This document shows, piece after piece, positions 26,284 to 35,687 of a stretch of DNA of 64,000 nt. Location: contig NZ_PENI01000005.1 in NCBI RefSeq assembly GCF_003688995.1, forward strand, positions 124,001-188,000, written 5' to 3'. Source of the DNA: Streptomyces shenzhenensis (lineage in GTDB: Bacteria > Actinomycetota > Actinomycetes > Streptomycetales > Streptomycetaceae). Under the pieces are notes generated by a model. The model made no database searches. It saw nothing but the letters and a program-made list of their open reading frames with translations, and had not been told where the DNA came from. A program made the position numbers and the translations under genes. How positions within the stretch are numbered: the stretch's first letter is position 1; each line of letters starts with the position of its first letter.

Positions 26284-27661
26284 GGAGGAGGGTGAGGGCC
26301 GCCTGGGCGGTCAGCCAGGTGCGGGGACGGGGGAGGAGCGCGCAGGACGCGAGCAGCCACATCGCGAAGGGCAGCCAGATGCGTTCCGTCTCGGCCTTGC
26401 TCATGCCGGACACGTCGGCGATCAGCAGGGCGAGCAGGGCCGCGGCGACCAGCAGGGCGAGGCGGCCGGTGGCGTCCGGCCGGGACAGGGCCGCGCCGCG
26501 TCGCCGGGCGAGCGTCCCGCCGGCCCGTGCGAGGCCCGCCGCCGTCGCCGGCCCCGTACAGAGCACCGTGCAGGCCAGGTTGGCCCACACCCAGTAGCCG
26601 TACGGACGGACACCGCCCACGCCCTGGTAGTAGCGGGTGACCAGCAGGTGGTACGCCTCCCACCAGTCGAACCCGGCGAGCGTGAACGCCGCAGGCACCA
26701 CGGCCAGCCCGGCGGCCAGCGGCGCGAGCAGGGCGGGGCGCTCGCGGACCCGGTGCCGGCCGAGCACCAGCACCGCCGCCGCGATCACCGCGAACAGGGT
26801 GAGCCCGTAGGAGAGGTAGCAGGTCAGCCCGAACAGCAGGCCGGAGCCTGCCGCAGCCCAGGGCGACCCGCCCGTGACGGCGAGGGCGAGCAGCGCCACG
26901 GCCCAGGCGGCGACGGCGGCGAAGTACGCGTCGGCCGAGGTGCCGAGCCACACCGCGGCCGGTGCCAGCACCAGGAACGGTGCCGCCCGGCGCGCCAGCC
27001 GCTCATCGGCCAGCGCCCGCACCGCGACCAGCACCGCCACGCACGCCGTCGCACCGACCGTGATGCACCACACACCCGCCCAGCCGCCACCGCGCAGCCC
27101 GATCCGGTCGAGCAGTACGAAGGTGAGCGTGGCGCCCGGGGGATGGCCGGCGACATGGGCGGGCCACGGCTCAGGGGAACCGGCCACGATGTGCTGGGTG
27201 AAGTCCCGCAGGGTGCCCGGGATGTCGTGGAAGCGGCCGATGACCCGCAGATACTCCTCACGGGTGGTGAGCCGGCCGGCGACGCCTCGCTGCCAGCCGT
27301 CGACCAGCGCGAGCGACCAGATCCAGGCCATGGCCGCCACCCAGGCCGAGCCGAGCAGCGTCCGCCACGGCAGCCGGGCCGCCAGCACGGGCCCGTACCC
27401 CACGACGGCCGCCGCCACGACGACGGCCGCCGGGGTGCCCGGACTCAGGTGCGGCTCCCACACCGCGAACAGTGGCGGCCAGTTGACGAACAGGGTGTGA
27501 TGGGTGTCCTGGATGTGCCGGCCGACCAGCACGGCCACCAGGACGAGCAGGGCGGCGGCTCCGGCGGCGCACAGGTCGCGCAGCGGGAGACGAGGCCGGG
27601 GACGGAGACGAGGCCGGGGACGGAGACGGGGACGAGGATGGGGACGGGGCAAGCGGGTCAC
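26255..27661 (-). CDS. Polytopic membrane protein, probable GT-C-type glycosyltransferase
   Basis: A 468-residue protein with about ten to twelve hydrophobic helices. The first extracytoplasmic loop has DGWQRGVAGRLTTREEYL and HDIPGTLRDF, and a later RYYQGVGGVRPYGYW loop resembles GT-C/mannosyltransferase proteins of actinobacteria. The N-terminus is a striking Arg/Pro repeat encoded by an 18-bp tandem duplication. GTG 27661 opens the frame; a start after the repeat cannot be excluded. It is divergent from the molybdoenzyme gene and probably part of the same envelope-sugar neighbourhood. The acceptor and donor are unknown. Confidence 0.65.
   Translation of the reverse strand: MTRLPRPHPRPRLRPRPRLRPRPRLPLRDLCAAGAAALLVLVAVLVGRHIQDTHHTLFVNWPPLFAVWEPHLSPGTPAAVVVAAAVVGYGPVLAARLPWRTLLGSAWVAAMAWIWSLALVDGWQRGVAGRLTTREEYLRVIGRFHDIPGTLRDFTQHIVAGSPEPWPAHVAGHPPGATLTFVLLDRIGLRGGGWAGVWCITVGATACVAVLVAVRALADERLARRAAPFLVLAPAAVWLGTSADAYFAAVAAWAVALLALAVTGGSPWAAAGSGLLFGLTCYLSYGLTLFAVIAAAVLVLGRHRVRERPALLAPLAAGLAVVPAAFTLAGFDWWEAYHLLVTRYYQGVGGVRPYGYWVWANLACTVLCTGPATAAGLARAGGTLARRRGAALSRPDATGRLALLVAAALLALLIADVSGMSKAETERIWLPFAMWLLASCALLPRPRTWLTAQAALTLLLNHLLLTGW
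27590..27650. repeat. 18-bp tandem repeat encoding an Arg/Pro-rich N-terminus
   Basis: The unit GACGAGGCCGGGGACGGA occurs perfectly twice (27590-27607, 27608-27625), followed by degenerate copies to about 27650. Read on the minus strand it gives alternating Arg-Pro and Arg-Leu at the start of the membrane protein. Such a repeat could vary in copy number between strains. Confidence 0.7.
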
Positions 27662-27774
27662 AGCGGAACGCTAGGCGCCGAGAGGGCGTGGCCGGCCGCG
27701 CACACGGCGGACGTCAGCGTTTCGTCATGGGTCGCGCACCCGTTCCCGCGGCGGTCGCGGCCTACGGTCGGAGC

Positions 27775-29004
27775 ATGCGCGATCAACGGCTCCCCACCTC
27801 GCCGGATTTCTGGCGCAGCCCCCTGCGCGGCACGTGGTTCACCTCGGTGCTCGGCCTCGTCCTGCTCGCCGGCATCACCGTGCTGTTCGTGACCGGACTG
27901 CTCTCGTACGCCGCCTACAACCCGGACCTGTCGCCGGTCAACGACCAGACCCCGGACAAGGGACTCCTCGGTTTCTACCTCTTCTCCTGGCCGACGAGAC
28001 CGGCCTGGCTGTACCGGCTCAACCAGGGCGTCCACGTCACCCTGGGCATCACCCTGATCCCGGTGCTGCTGGCCAAGCTGTGGTCGGTCGTGCCGAAGCT
28101 CTTCACCCTGCCGCCGGCCCGCTCGCTCGCCCACGCCCTGGAGCGGATCTCGCTGCTGCTCCTGGTCGGCGGCGGGCTGTTCGAGTTCGTCACCGGAGTG
28201 CTCAACATCCAGCTCGACTACGTCTTCCCGGGCTCCTTCTACCCGCTGCACTTCTACGGCGCCTGGGTGTTCTTCGCCGCCTTCGTCGCGCACGCCGTCC
28301 TGAAACTCCCGGCTGCCCTGCGCAACGTGCGGGGCCTGCGCGAGGAGCGCGGTGAACTCCACGCCCCGCGGCCCGATCCGCCCACCGTCTCACGGCGCGG
28401 CGCCCTGGGACTGGTCGGCGGCGGCTCGCTGCTGCTGTTCGGCACGACCGTGGGGCACAGCTTCGACGGGGTGGCACGGCAGACCGCCGTGCTCGCCCCG
28501 CACGGGGGATCCGAACCGGGCAGCGGCCCGAACGGATTCCAGATCAACAAGACCGCCGCGTACGCCCGGATCGACCCGGCCGAGACCGCCGCGGACGCCT
28601 GGCGGCTGGTGCTCACCGGCCGCACCGGAACCCTCCGGCTGAGCCGCGCCGACCTGGCACGGCTGCCGCTGTACAGCTCGGCGCTGCCGATCGCCTGTGT
28701 GGAGGGCTGGTCGACCTCCAACCAATGGTGGCGTGGGGTACGGCTGCGGGACCTGGCCGCGCTGGTCGGCCACGACCGTCCGACCGACGTGTACGTCGAG
28801 TCGCTCCAGCGGCACGGCGCCTTCCGGCACGCCGCGCTGCGCGCCAACCAGGTCGGCGACGAGCGCTCCCTGCTCGCCCTGTACGTCAACGGCGAGGACC
28901 TCGACCCCGACCACGGCTTCCCGGCGCGGGTCATCGTGCCCGCGGCACCCGGTGTGCTCAACACCAAGTGGGTGGCCCGGCTGACCTTCGGAGACCTGCG
29001 GTGA
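27775..29004 (+). CDS. Membrane cytochrome b-like / molybdopterin oxidoreductase fusion (sulfite-oxidase fold)
   Basis: A 409-residue fusion. Residues about 15-195 form four to five membrane helices with conserved His residues (LNQGVHVTLG, LHFYGAWVFFAAFVAHAV) resembling a b-type cytochrome. A twin-arginine motif, SRRGALGLVGG (R207-R208), then precedes the last hydrophobic helix. The C-terminal half is the molybdopterin domain with the Mo-ligand Cys in IACVEGWS. The layout resembles dual Sec/Tat-assembled actinobacterial membrane proteins, in which the last domain folds with its cofactor before export. GGAG precedes the ATG. The stop overlaps the next gene (GTGA). The substrate is unknown. Confidence 0.82.
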   Translation: MRDQRLPTSPDFWRSPLRGTWFTSVLGLVLLAGITVLFVTGLLSYAAYNPDLSPVNDQTPDKGLLGFYLFSWPTRPAWLYRLNQGVHVTLGITLIPVLLAKLWSVVPKLFTLPPARSLAHALERISLLLLVGGGLFEFVTGVLNIQLDYVFPGSFYPLHFYGAWVFFAAFVAHAVLKLPAALRNVRGLREERGELHAPRPDPPTVSRRGALGLVGGGSLLLFGTTVGHSFDGVARQTAVLAPHGGSEPGSGPNGFQINKTAAYARIDPAETAADAWRLVLTGRTGTLRLSRADLARLPLYSSALPIACVEGWSTSNQWWRGVRLRDLAALVGHDRPTDVYVESLQRHGAFRHAALRANQVGDERSLLALYVNGEDLDPDHGFPARVIVPAAPGVLNTKWVARLTFGDLR

Positions 29005-29498
29005 AGCGGCGGATCCCGGCCGGCAGCCGGCTGCGGGCGATGCAGCGGCGGATCCCCGTCGGCAGCCCGTTGCAGATCCTCCTGCTGGCCTGCTCGTTCG
29101 CGCTCGCCGGCTACGCGGCCGTACGGCTGCTGGCCGGCGACTGGCTCGGCGTGACCCTGTGGTTCGTGGGCGCGGCGCTGCTGCACGATCTGGTGCTGCT
29201 GCCGCTGTACTCGGCGGCCGACCGCGCCCTGGTGCGCGGCTGCGCGGCGGTCGGCCGCCGCGAACGGCTGCTGTACGTCCGGGTGCCGGCCGCCCTGTCG
29301 CTGCTGCTCCTGCTGATCTGGGCCCCGCTGATCACCGGGGCGGTGGACCGGTCGTACCGGCTGGCGGCCGGGCAGTCCACCGACGGCTATCTGGCCCGCT
29401 GGCTGCTGATGACGGCCCTGCTGTTCGCCGGCTCCGCTGCGGTACTGGCCCTGCGGCTGCGCAGGGCGGCGAAGCACCGGCCGCCCGCCGCCCACTGA
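29001..29498 (+). CDS. Small integral membrane protein, partner of the molybdoenzyme
   Basis: A 165-residue protein with about four hydrophobic helices and a basic tail. The N-terminus contains a short internal duplication (RRIPAGSRL, then RRIPVGSPL). GTG 29001 overlaps the molybdoenzyme stop, so the two are coupled and the product may be a membrane subunit. I do not recognise the family. The 3' end overlaps the convergent methyltransferase gene by 112 bases. Confidence 0.7.
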   Translation: MKRRIPAGSRLRAMQRRIPVGSPLQILLLACSFALAGYAAVRLLAGDWLGVTLWFVGAALLHDLVLLPLYSAADRALVRGCAAVGRRERLLYVRVPAALSLLLLLIWAPLITGAVDRSYRLAAGQSTDGYLARWLLMTALLFAGSAAVLALRLRRAAKHRPPAAH

Positions 29499-30133
29499 CC
29501 GACGGCGCGCCAGCCCGTGCGCCGCGCGCACCGGAGCAGGGCCGGCGTGCCGATGCGCGCCCAGGGGAACGGGCTGCCCGCCGTGCCACCGGGGCCGCCG
29601 GTGTGGACGACCTGGACCCGGACGCGTTCGTCGATGTCCAGCGGCGCGGTCTCGACGACCAGCAGCCCGGCCGGTGCGGCCAGTTGGGCCAGCCGCCGGA
29701 GCAGCGTGCCCGGGTCGCCGCCGATGCCGATGTTGCCGTCCATGAGCAGCAGCGTGTCCCAGCGGCCCGCGCCGGGGACCCGTTCGAAGACCGAGCGGCA
29801 CAGCGCCTGGCCGCCCCTGCGCACGGTGTGCCGGACGGCGGCCTCGCTGACGTCGATGCCCAGCGCGGGCCGGCCCCGCGCGGCGAGCGCGGCCACCAGC
29901 CGCCCGGGCCCGCACCCCACGTCGAGCACGGCGCCCTCGCACCGCTCCAGCACCTCCAGGTCGACCGGGTCGGCGGCGGCACACCAGCGCTCCACGTCAA
30001 GCGGCAGCAGCCAGCCGTCGCCGCGGCGCAGGAACAGCGGGCCGTGCCCGGTGCGCAGCGCGTCCGCGTAGGGGTCGCCTGCGCCCCACGGCGGGGCGGC
30101 GACCCGGTGGGCGGCGCCGGGTGCGCCGCTCAC
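29387..30133 (-). CDS. Class I SAM-dependent methyltransferase
   Basis: A 248-residue protein. Motif I is AVLDVGCGPGRLVAALA, followed by LGIDVSEAAV and the LLLMDGNIGIGGDP strand. It is a Methyltransf_11/25-type enzyme. GTG 30133 overlaps the stop of the preceding DUF2064 gene (GTGA), so it is the third gene of the GT2-DUF2064-methyltransferase operon. The natural fold should end near CFAALRSRR; the remaining 20 or so residues are antisense to the membrane-protein gene and may be incidental. The acceptor is unknown. Confidence 0.8.
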   Translation of the reverse strand: MSGAPGAAHRVAAPPWGAGDPYADALRTGHGPLFLRRGDGWLLPLDVERWCAAADPVDLEVLERCEGAVLDVGCGPGRLVAALAARGRPALGIDVSEAAVRHTVRRGGQALCRSVFERVPGAGRWDTLLLMDGNIGIGGDPGTLLRRLAQLAAPAGLLVVETAPLDIDERVRVQVVHTGGPGGTAGSPFPWARIGTPALLRCARRTGWRAVGQWAAGGRCFAALRSRRASTAAEPANSRAVISSQRAR

Positions 30134-30747
30134 CGGGCGGTGCCCGCGCCGAGCCGGGCGAGCCGCGCGGCGAACCGGCCGCGCGGGGCCGCCGCGGCGA
30201 CCGCGCGGGCGTCGGCGGCGGTGTCCACGTCGCGCAGCCGGGGCAGATCGCACACCCGCAGGCTCGCCGCGACGAGCCGGGCCCGCTGGACCGCGCCGGT
30301 CTCCGCCGTCGACATGGGCACGCCCCTGAGCAGCTCCGGGGCGGGCACCGCGAGCCCCAGCGCCCAGAAGCCGCCGTCCTCGGCCGGTCCGAAGTACGCG
30401 TCGCAGCCGGTGAACTCCACGGAGAGCAGCGCCGGTGTCACCTGCGGCGTGTCCATGCCGATCAGCAGGGCAGGCCCCGTACAGCCGGCGAAGGCGTCCG
30501 CGAGCCGCTCGTCCAGGCCGCCCGCGCTCTGCGGTACGACATCGAAACCGGGCGGCAGCCAGGGGCCGGGGGAGCCGTCCAGGACGAGGACGCGCCGGGT
30601 GGCCGGCGCGTCCGCCACGGCGGCCAGTGTGTCGGCGAGCGCGGCCTCGGCGAGCTCCGCCGCCTGCCGGGGCGTGAACGGGGGAGTGAGCCGGGTCTTG
30701 ACGCGGCCAGGCCGGGGCTCCTTGGCGATGACGAGCAGCGTGGTCAT
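30130..30747 (-). CDS. DUF2064/TIGR04282 family glycosyltransferase-like protein
   Basis: A 205-residue protein with LLVIAKEPRPGRVKTRL at the N-terminus (the nucleotide-sugar P-G-x-x-K-T-R-L motif), then LLIGMDTPQVTPALL and YFGPAEDGGFWALGL. TIGR04282 members are GT-A-fold proteins first named from arsenosugar clusters and almost always sit beside a TIGR04283-type GT2, as here. Start and stop overlap both neighbours. No ArsM-type gene is nearby, so the arsenosugar label should not be taken literally. Confidence 0.82.
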   Translation of the reverse strand: MTTLLVIAKEPRPGRVKTRLTPPFTPRQAAELAEAALADTLAAVADAPATRRVLVLDGSPGPWLPPGFDVVPQSAGGLDERLADAFAGCTGPALLIGMDTPQVTPALLSVEFTGCDAYFGPAEDGGFWALGLAVPAPELLRGVPMSTAETGAVQRARLVAASLRVCDLPRLRDVDTAADARAVAAAAPRGRFAARLARLGAGTAR

Positions 30748-31451
30748 CGGGGTGCGCCACCTCCCGCGACAGGCGCGGCGAGCACCTGTCTCATGTCCCG
30801 GACCGCGTGCCAGGTGCCGCGCCAGGTGCCGGTCACCTTCGAGGCGCCGGTGCGCGGCAGATACGGCACGTCCTGCTCGGTGACGCGCCAGCCCGCGTCG
30901 GCCGCCCGCACCACCATCTCCAGCGGGTAGCCGCTGCGCCGGTCGGTGAGGCCGAGGGCGAGCAGCGGCTCGCGCCGGGCGGCGCGCAGCGGCCCGAGGT
31001 CGTGCAGGCGCAGCCCGGTGCGGCGGCGCAGCAGCCGGGCGAGGACGAGGTTGCCCGCGCGGGCATGGGCCGGCCAGGCGCTCCGGCCCCGCGGCCGGCG
31101 CCGGCCGAGCACCAGGTCGGCCCGGTCCGCGCGGACCTCGCGGACGAACGGCACCAGCAGCGCGGGGTCGAGCGAGCCGTCGCAGTCGCAGAAGCACACG
31201 ATGTCGGCGGTGGCGGCGGTCAGTCCGGCGTGGCAGGCGGCGCCGAAGCCGCGGCGCGGCTCGGGGACGACGGTCGCGCCGAGCCCGCGGGCCACCTCCG
31301 CGGAGCCGTCGGTGGAGCCGTTGTCGACGACGAGGGCGCGCCAGCCGGCCGGGACCCGGCCGAGCACCCAGGGCAGCGCCGCCACCTCGTCCAGGCAGGG
31401 GAGGACCACATCGACCGCCGGGGTCGTGGGAGAGATCGTCACGGCCTTCAC
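30744..31451 (-). CDS. Family 2 glycosyltransferase
   Basis: A 235-residue GT-A protein. VVLPCLDEVAALPWVL and VVDNGSTDGSAEVA form the nucleotide-binding start, and FCDCDGSLDP supplies the D-x-D-like metal site. A basic RRPRGRSAWP stretch follows. It resembles dolichyl-phosphate mannose synthase-like enzymes. GTG 31451 starts the frame, with a second in-frame GTG at 31442. It heads the three-gene minus-strand operon. It may decorate a lipid or cell-wall acceptor together with the DUF2064 protein. Confidence 0.85.
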   Translation of the reverse strand: MKAVTISPTTPAVDVVLPCLDEVAALPWVLGRVPAGWRALVVDNGSTDGSAEVARGLGATVVPEPRRGFGAACHAGLTAATADIVCFCDCDGSLDPALLVPFVREVRADRADLVLGRRRPRGRSAWPAHARAGNLVLARLLRRRTGLRLHDLGPLRAARREPLLALGLTDRRSGYPLEMVVRAADAGWRVTEQDVPYLPRTGASKVTGTWRGTWHAVRDMRQVLAAPVAGGGAPR

Positions 31452-31566
31452 CCTACGAGCGCGAAAAGGACATACCGGGCTTGCGCTCCTTACGAAACAC
31501 GGACGTCGCGCCCGGCGGCCGGGCCCGGGGACGACGCGGACGCGGGCCCGATGCGAGGCTGGGCAC

Positions 31567-32312
<746 letters not shown>

Positions 32313-32316
<4 letters not shown>

Positions 32317-33425
32317 CCGACATCCTGCTCATCGCCCTGTACGCGTTCTTCGGCGCCGCCGCGACCGGGCTGGCCGGGGCGGGCGTGCTGCGGCTCGTCC
32401 GCCGGCGGTCGCTCACCGCGTCGCTCGCCGTGGTCGCCGCCGTGGCCGTCGTCGCGATGCTCGCGGGCACGCTCGCCGTCGCCTGGGCGATGTTCCTGTC
32501 GCCGCACGACCTGAGCGTGGTGACCACGGTCGTCGCGATGGCCGCTGTGGTCTCCCTGGCCACCGCGCTGCTGCTGGGCCGCTGGGTGGTCGCCCGCAGC
32601 CGGGCGCTCGCCCGCGCCGCCCGCTCCTTCGGCGACGACGGCGACTTCGCCGCCCCAGCGGGCCCGGCCACCGCCGAACTCGACCAGCTCAGCCGCGAGT
32701 TGGCGGCCACCAGCGCCCGGCTCGCGCAGTCCCGCGAGCGGGAGCGGGCCCTTGAGTCCTCCCGCCGTGAACTGGTCGCCTGGATCTCGCACGATCTGCG
32801 CACCCCGCTGGCCGGGCTGCGCGCCATGGCGGAGGCCCTGGAGGACGGGGTGGCCGCCGACCCGGACCGCTATCTGCGGCAGATCCGCACCGAGGTCGAG
32901 CGCCTCAACGACATGGTGGGCGACCTGTTCGAACTCTCCCGGATCCAGGCCGGCGCGCTCGCCCTGGCCACGTCCCGTGTCTCCGTGTACGACCTGGTCG
33001 GCGACGCCCTCGCGGGCGCGGACCCGCTGGCCCGCGAGCACGGCGTACGACTCGTCGGCGACCGCGTGGAACCCGTGCCGGTCGAGGTGGACGGCAAGGA
33101 GATGAGCCGGGTGCTCGGCAACCTCCTCGTCAACGCGATCCGCCGCACCCCCGCCGACGGCACGGTCGCGGTGGCCGCCGAACGCTCGCCCGACGGCGTG
33201 GTGCTGTCCGTGACCGACGGCTGCGGCGGCATCCCCGAGGAGGATCTGGTGCGCGTCTTCGACACCGGGTGGCGTGGCACGCACGCCCGGACCCCGCCCG
33301 CGGGCGCGGGCCTCGGCCTCGCCATCGTCCGCGGCATCGTGGAGGCCCACCAGGGGCACGCCGGCGTGCGCAACATCCCCGGCGGCTGCCGTTTCGAGGT
33401 GACGCTCCCCGTCCCGGAGGGGTGA
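32313..33425 (+). CDS. Two-component sensor histidine kinase
   Basis: A 370-residue kinase with three hydrophobic segments in the first 100 residues and almost no extracytoplasmic loop, suggesting an intramembrane-sensing type. HAMP is followed by H-box ELVAWISHDLRTPL (about 151-164), N-box NLLVNAIRRTP, DGCGGIPEEDL and AGLGLAIVR. The N-box Arg-Arg pair and the Cys in the G1 region are mild deviations. GTG 32313 overlaps the regulator stop. Confidence 0.9.
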
Positions 33426-33444
33426 CCCCGGCCGGCCCCGCCGC

Positions 33445-34446
33445 TCACCCCGCGCGCAACGGCTCGTCCGCGAACCGCCGCATCCCCGCCCGGAATCCGA
33501 CCCGCGGCCGCCAGCCCAGCTCGGCCCGCAGCCGCGCCGAGTCCGCCGTGATGTGCCGCACGTCGCCCAGCCGGTACTCCCCGGTCACCACCGGCGCCGG
33601 ACCGCCGTGCGCCGCGGCCAGCTCGGCCGCCATCTCCCCGACGGTGTGCGGCTCGCCGCTGCCCGTGTTGTAGACGGTCAGCGCCCCCGGCGCCGAACCG
33701 GCCTCCAGGGCCAGCGCGTTGGCCGCCGCGACATCCCGCACATGCACGAAGTCCCGGCGCTGGCGGCCGTCCTCGAACACCCGCGGCGACTCGCCCCGGG
33801 CGAGCGCCGACCGGAAGAAGGAGGCGACCCCCGCGTACGGGGTGTCGCGGGGCATCCCGGGCCCGTACACGTTGTGGTAGCGCAGCGACACCGCCGCCCC
33901 GCCCGTCGCCCGCGCCCAGGCCGCCGCCAGGTGCTCCTGGGCCAGCTTGGTCGCCGCGTACACATTGCGCGGATCCGCCGGGGCGTCCTCGCGGACCAGC
34001 CCCGGTGCCACCTCCGCACCGCACACCGGGCAGCGCGGTTCGAAGCGCCCGGCGGCCAGATCGGCGACGGCCCGCGGGCCCGGCCGCACCACCCCGTGCC
34101 GGGGGCACGTGTAGCGGCCCTCCCCGTACACCACCATCGACCCGGCCAGCACGAGGCGGCGCACCCCCGCCTCGGCCATCGCGGCGAGCAGCACGGCCGT
34201 GCCGAGGTCGTTGCGGGAGACGTACTCCGGGGCGTCGGCGAAGCCGGTGCCGAGCCCCACCATGGCCGCCTGGTGGCAGACCGCGTCGATCCCGGCGAGG
34301 GCGCGGCCGACCGCCTCCGGGTTTCGAACGTCCGCGCCCGCCTCCGTTCGTACGTCGAACACCGACGGCTCGTGCCCGCGTTCCGCCAGCGCCTCGACCA
34401 CATGGGACCCGATGAACCCGGCACCGCCGGTGACCAGTACACGCAT
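33445..34446 (-). CDS. NAD-dependent sugar epimerase/dehydratase with inserted zinc finger
   Basis: A 333-residue extended SDR. VTGGAGFIGSH (5-15) binds NAD, and Y163/K167 in VYAATK is the catalytic pair. Between the catalytic Ser region and the Tyr there is an insertion with C114-x2-H117 and C139-x2-C142, likely a zinc ribbon. RYHNVYGPGMP is the sugar-nucleotide loop. It resembles UDP-glucose/dTDP-sugar 4-epimerases. ATG 34446 is the natural start. It converges with the kinase gene. The product probably supplies a sugar nucleotide for the nearby glycosyltransferases. Confidence 0.85.
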   Translation of the reverse strand: MRVLVTGGAGFIGSHVVEALAERGHEPSVFDVRTEAGADVRNPEAVGRALAGIDAVCHQAAMVGLGTGFADAPEYVSRNDLGTAVLLAAMAEAGVRRLVLAGSMVVYGEGRYTCPRHGVVRPGPRAVADLAAGRFEPRCPVCGAEVAPGLVREDAPADPRNVYAATKLAQEHLAAAWARATGGAAVSLRYHNVYGPGMPRDTPYAGVASFFRSALARGESPRVFEDGRQRRDFVHVRDVAAANALALEAGSAPGALTVYNTGSGEPHTVGEMAAELAAAHGGPAPVVTGEYRLGDVRHITADSARLRAELGWRPRVGFRAGMRRFADEPLRAG

Positions 34447-35183
34447 GCGCCCACGCTAGAACCGCGCCCCGGCCGGGCCGTGCCTCCGCGCCCGGCACGT
34501 CACGGCTTCGTAAGCCCCGTACCGGCCCCGCCCGCCGCGCGAGCCCGGTTGCCGGGACCCGGCAGGCCGGGCACGCGCGGACTGCCGGGCGCGCGGACCG
34601 GCCCGCGCGCCGGCCGCTGATCGCGCTGCCCCCAGGGCCGGACACCGGCCGCCTCCCACGGCAGGCCCCCGCCCGGTCCCGGCCCGGCTCGACCTGCACC
34701 GTGCGCCGGCCCGGACCCTGGACGAAGGGGCGCCCAAGCGCCGGTCCCTCCAGGCCGAGCCGGTCCGTCGTCCCCAGCGCGCCCCGCGTTCGCAGCCCTT
34801 TGCGCAGGTGTCGGCCAGGTGCCGCACGGCGGCCCGGGCTCGCGTGGGGCGCGACCGGCTCGCGCAGTCCGTGCCCGGCGGCCGGCCGAGACGTCGGCCA
34901 GGATGCGGGCGTAACGGCCCGGGCACCGCTCGAACCTCAACCGTGTTCCCCCGCGGTCCTGATGCGCCGATGACGGCTCACCGGCATCCAGACCCCGGGG
35001 AACGCTGCCGGGTTCCGGCAATGCGCATCCGGGTGCCGGGCGGGCATCATGACGCCGGGGGAGCACTGAGGACGGCTCCGGTGCCGGGCACCGGCAGGTG
35101 CCCGGTCCGGGGTCCGGAGCATGTCCCGTGCCTCGCCCGAGCACGCCGTCCGGACGTGCCGAGGACGGGGAGGGGGTCGGACG
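34447..35183. other. 737-bp gene-poor interval
   Basis: I see no credible gene here. All long frames are Arg/Pro/Gly-rich readings without start signals or family motifs. Several short GC-rich inverted repeats occur (for example around 35070-35100), none distinctive. The right end should contain the promoter of the SPFH/AAA operon; GGGGAGGGGG at about 35166-35175 is the ribosome binding site for the gene at 35184. Confidence 0.5.
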
Positions 35184-35591
35184 ATGCGGACGCTCTGGGA
35201 GGCCGCCACCGGCCCGCTGTCGATCCTGTTCACCGCCGCCCTCGTCGTGGTCGGGTGCTTCTGGCTGCTGGTCGCCGTCGGCGCCGCCGCCGCGAACAGC
35301 TTCGACGCCGACCTCGACCTCGGCCGCTGGGGGATGGGCGGGGTACCGGTCGCGGTCGCGCTGACCCTGCTGACGGCGCTCGCCTGGCTCTTCGGCGTCG
35401 GCGCGCACGCGCTGCTGCTCGCCGCGCTGCTGCCCACGGGGGCGGTGACCGGGGCGCTGCACGTGCTGGTGTCGGCCGCCGCACTGCTCGCCGCCTGGCG
35501 GGTGACCTGCCTGTTCGTACGGCCGTTGCACCGCCTGTTCCCCGACGAACCCGGGCCCGCCCGTGCGGCGGCGCGCGACGGCGTCGGCTGA
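35184..35591 (+). CDS. Small membrane protein of the flotillin operon (YqiJ/NfeD-like position)
   Basis: A 135-residue protein with three hydrophobic helices (about 12-32, 50-75, 80-102) and a short charged tail. The sequence is not clearly an NfeD OB-fold, but in many bacteria a YqiJ/NfeD-type membrane protein is encoded next to a flotillin, and this gene occupies that position. A GGAGGGGG-type site precedes the ATG. The flotillin starts 96 bases downstream. Confidence 0.65.
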   Translation: MRTLWEAATGPLSILFTAALVVVGCFWLLVAVGAAAANSFDADLDLGRWGMGGVPVAVALTLLTALAWLFGVGAHALLLAALLPTGAVTGALHVLVSAAALLAAWRVTCLFVRPLHRLFPDEPGPARAAARDGVG

Positions 35592-35687
35592 CCCGCGCGC
35601 CGCCCGGACCGCCGTCCGCCCCCGCCGGCGCGCAACCCCGCCTGACTTTCCCCGAGTTCTCCGCCTCATGCCTGAAGGACGTATGCC

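Noticed and set aside
30130..31451. Arsenosugar biosynthesis cluster
   Set aside because: The GT2 and DUF2064 families are named after such clusters, but no ArsM-type methyltransferase, radical SAM or ArsR gene is nearby; the methyltransferase here lacks ArsM-type Cys motifs.
34447..35183. Several 70-150 codon frames in the large gap
   Set aside because: All are Arg/Pro/Gly-rich with no ribosome binding site, no family motif and no support from neighbours.
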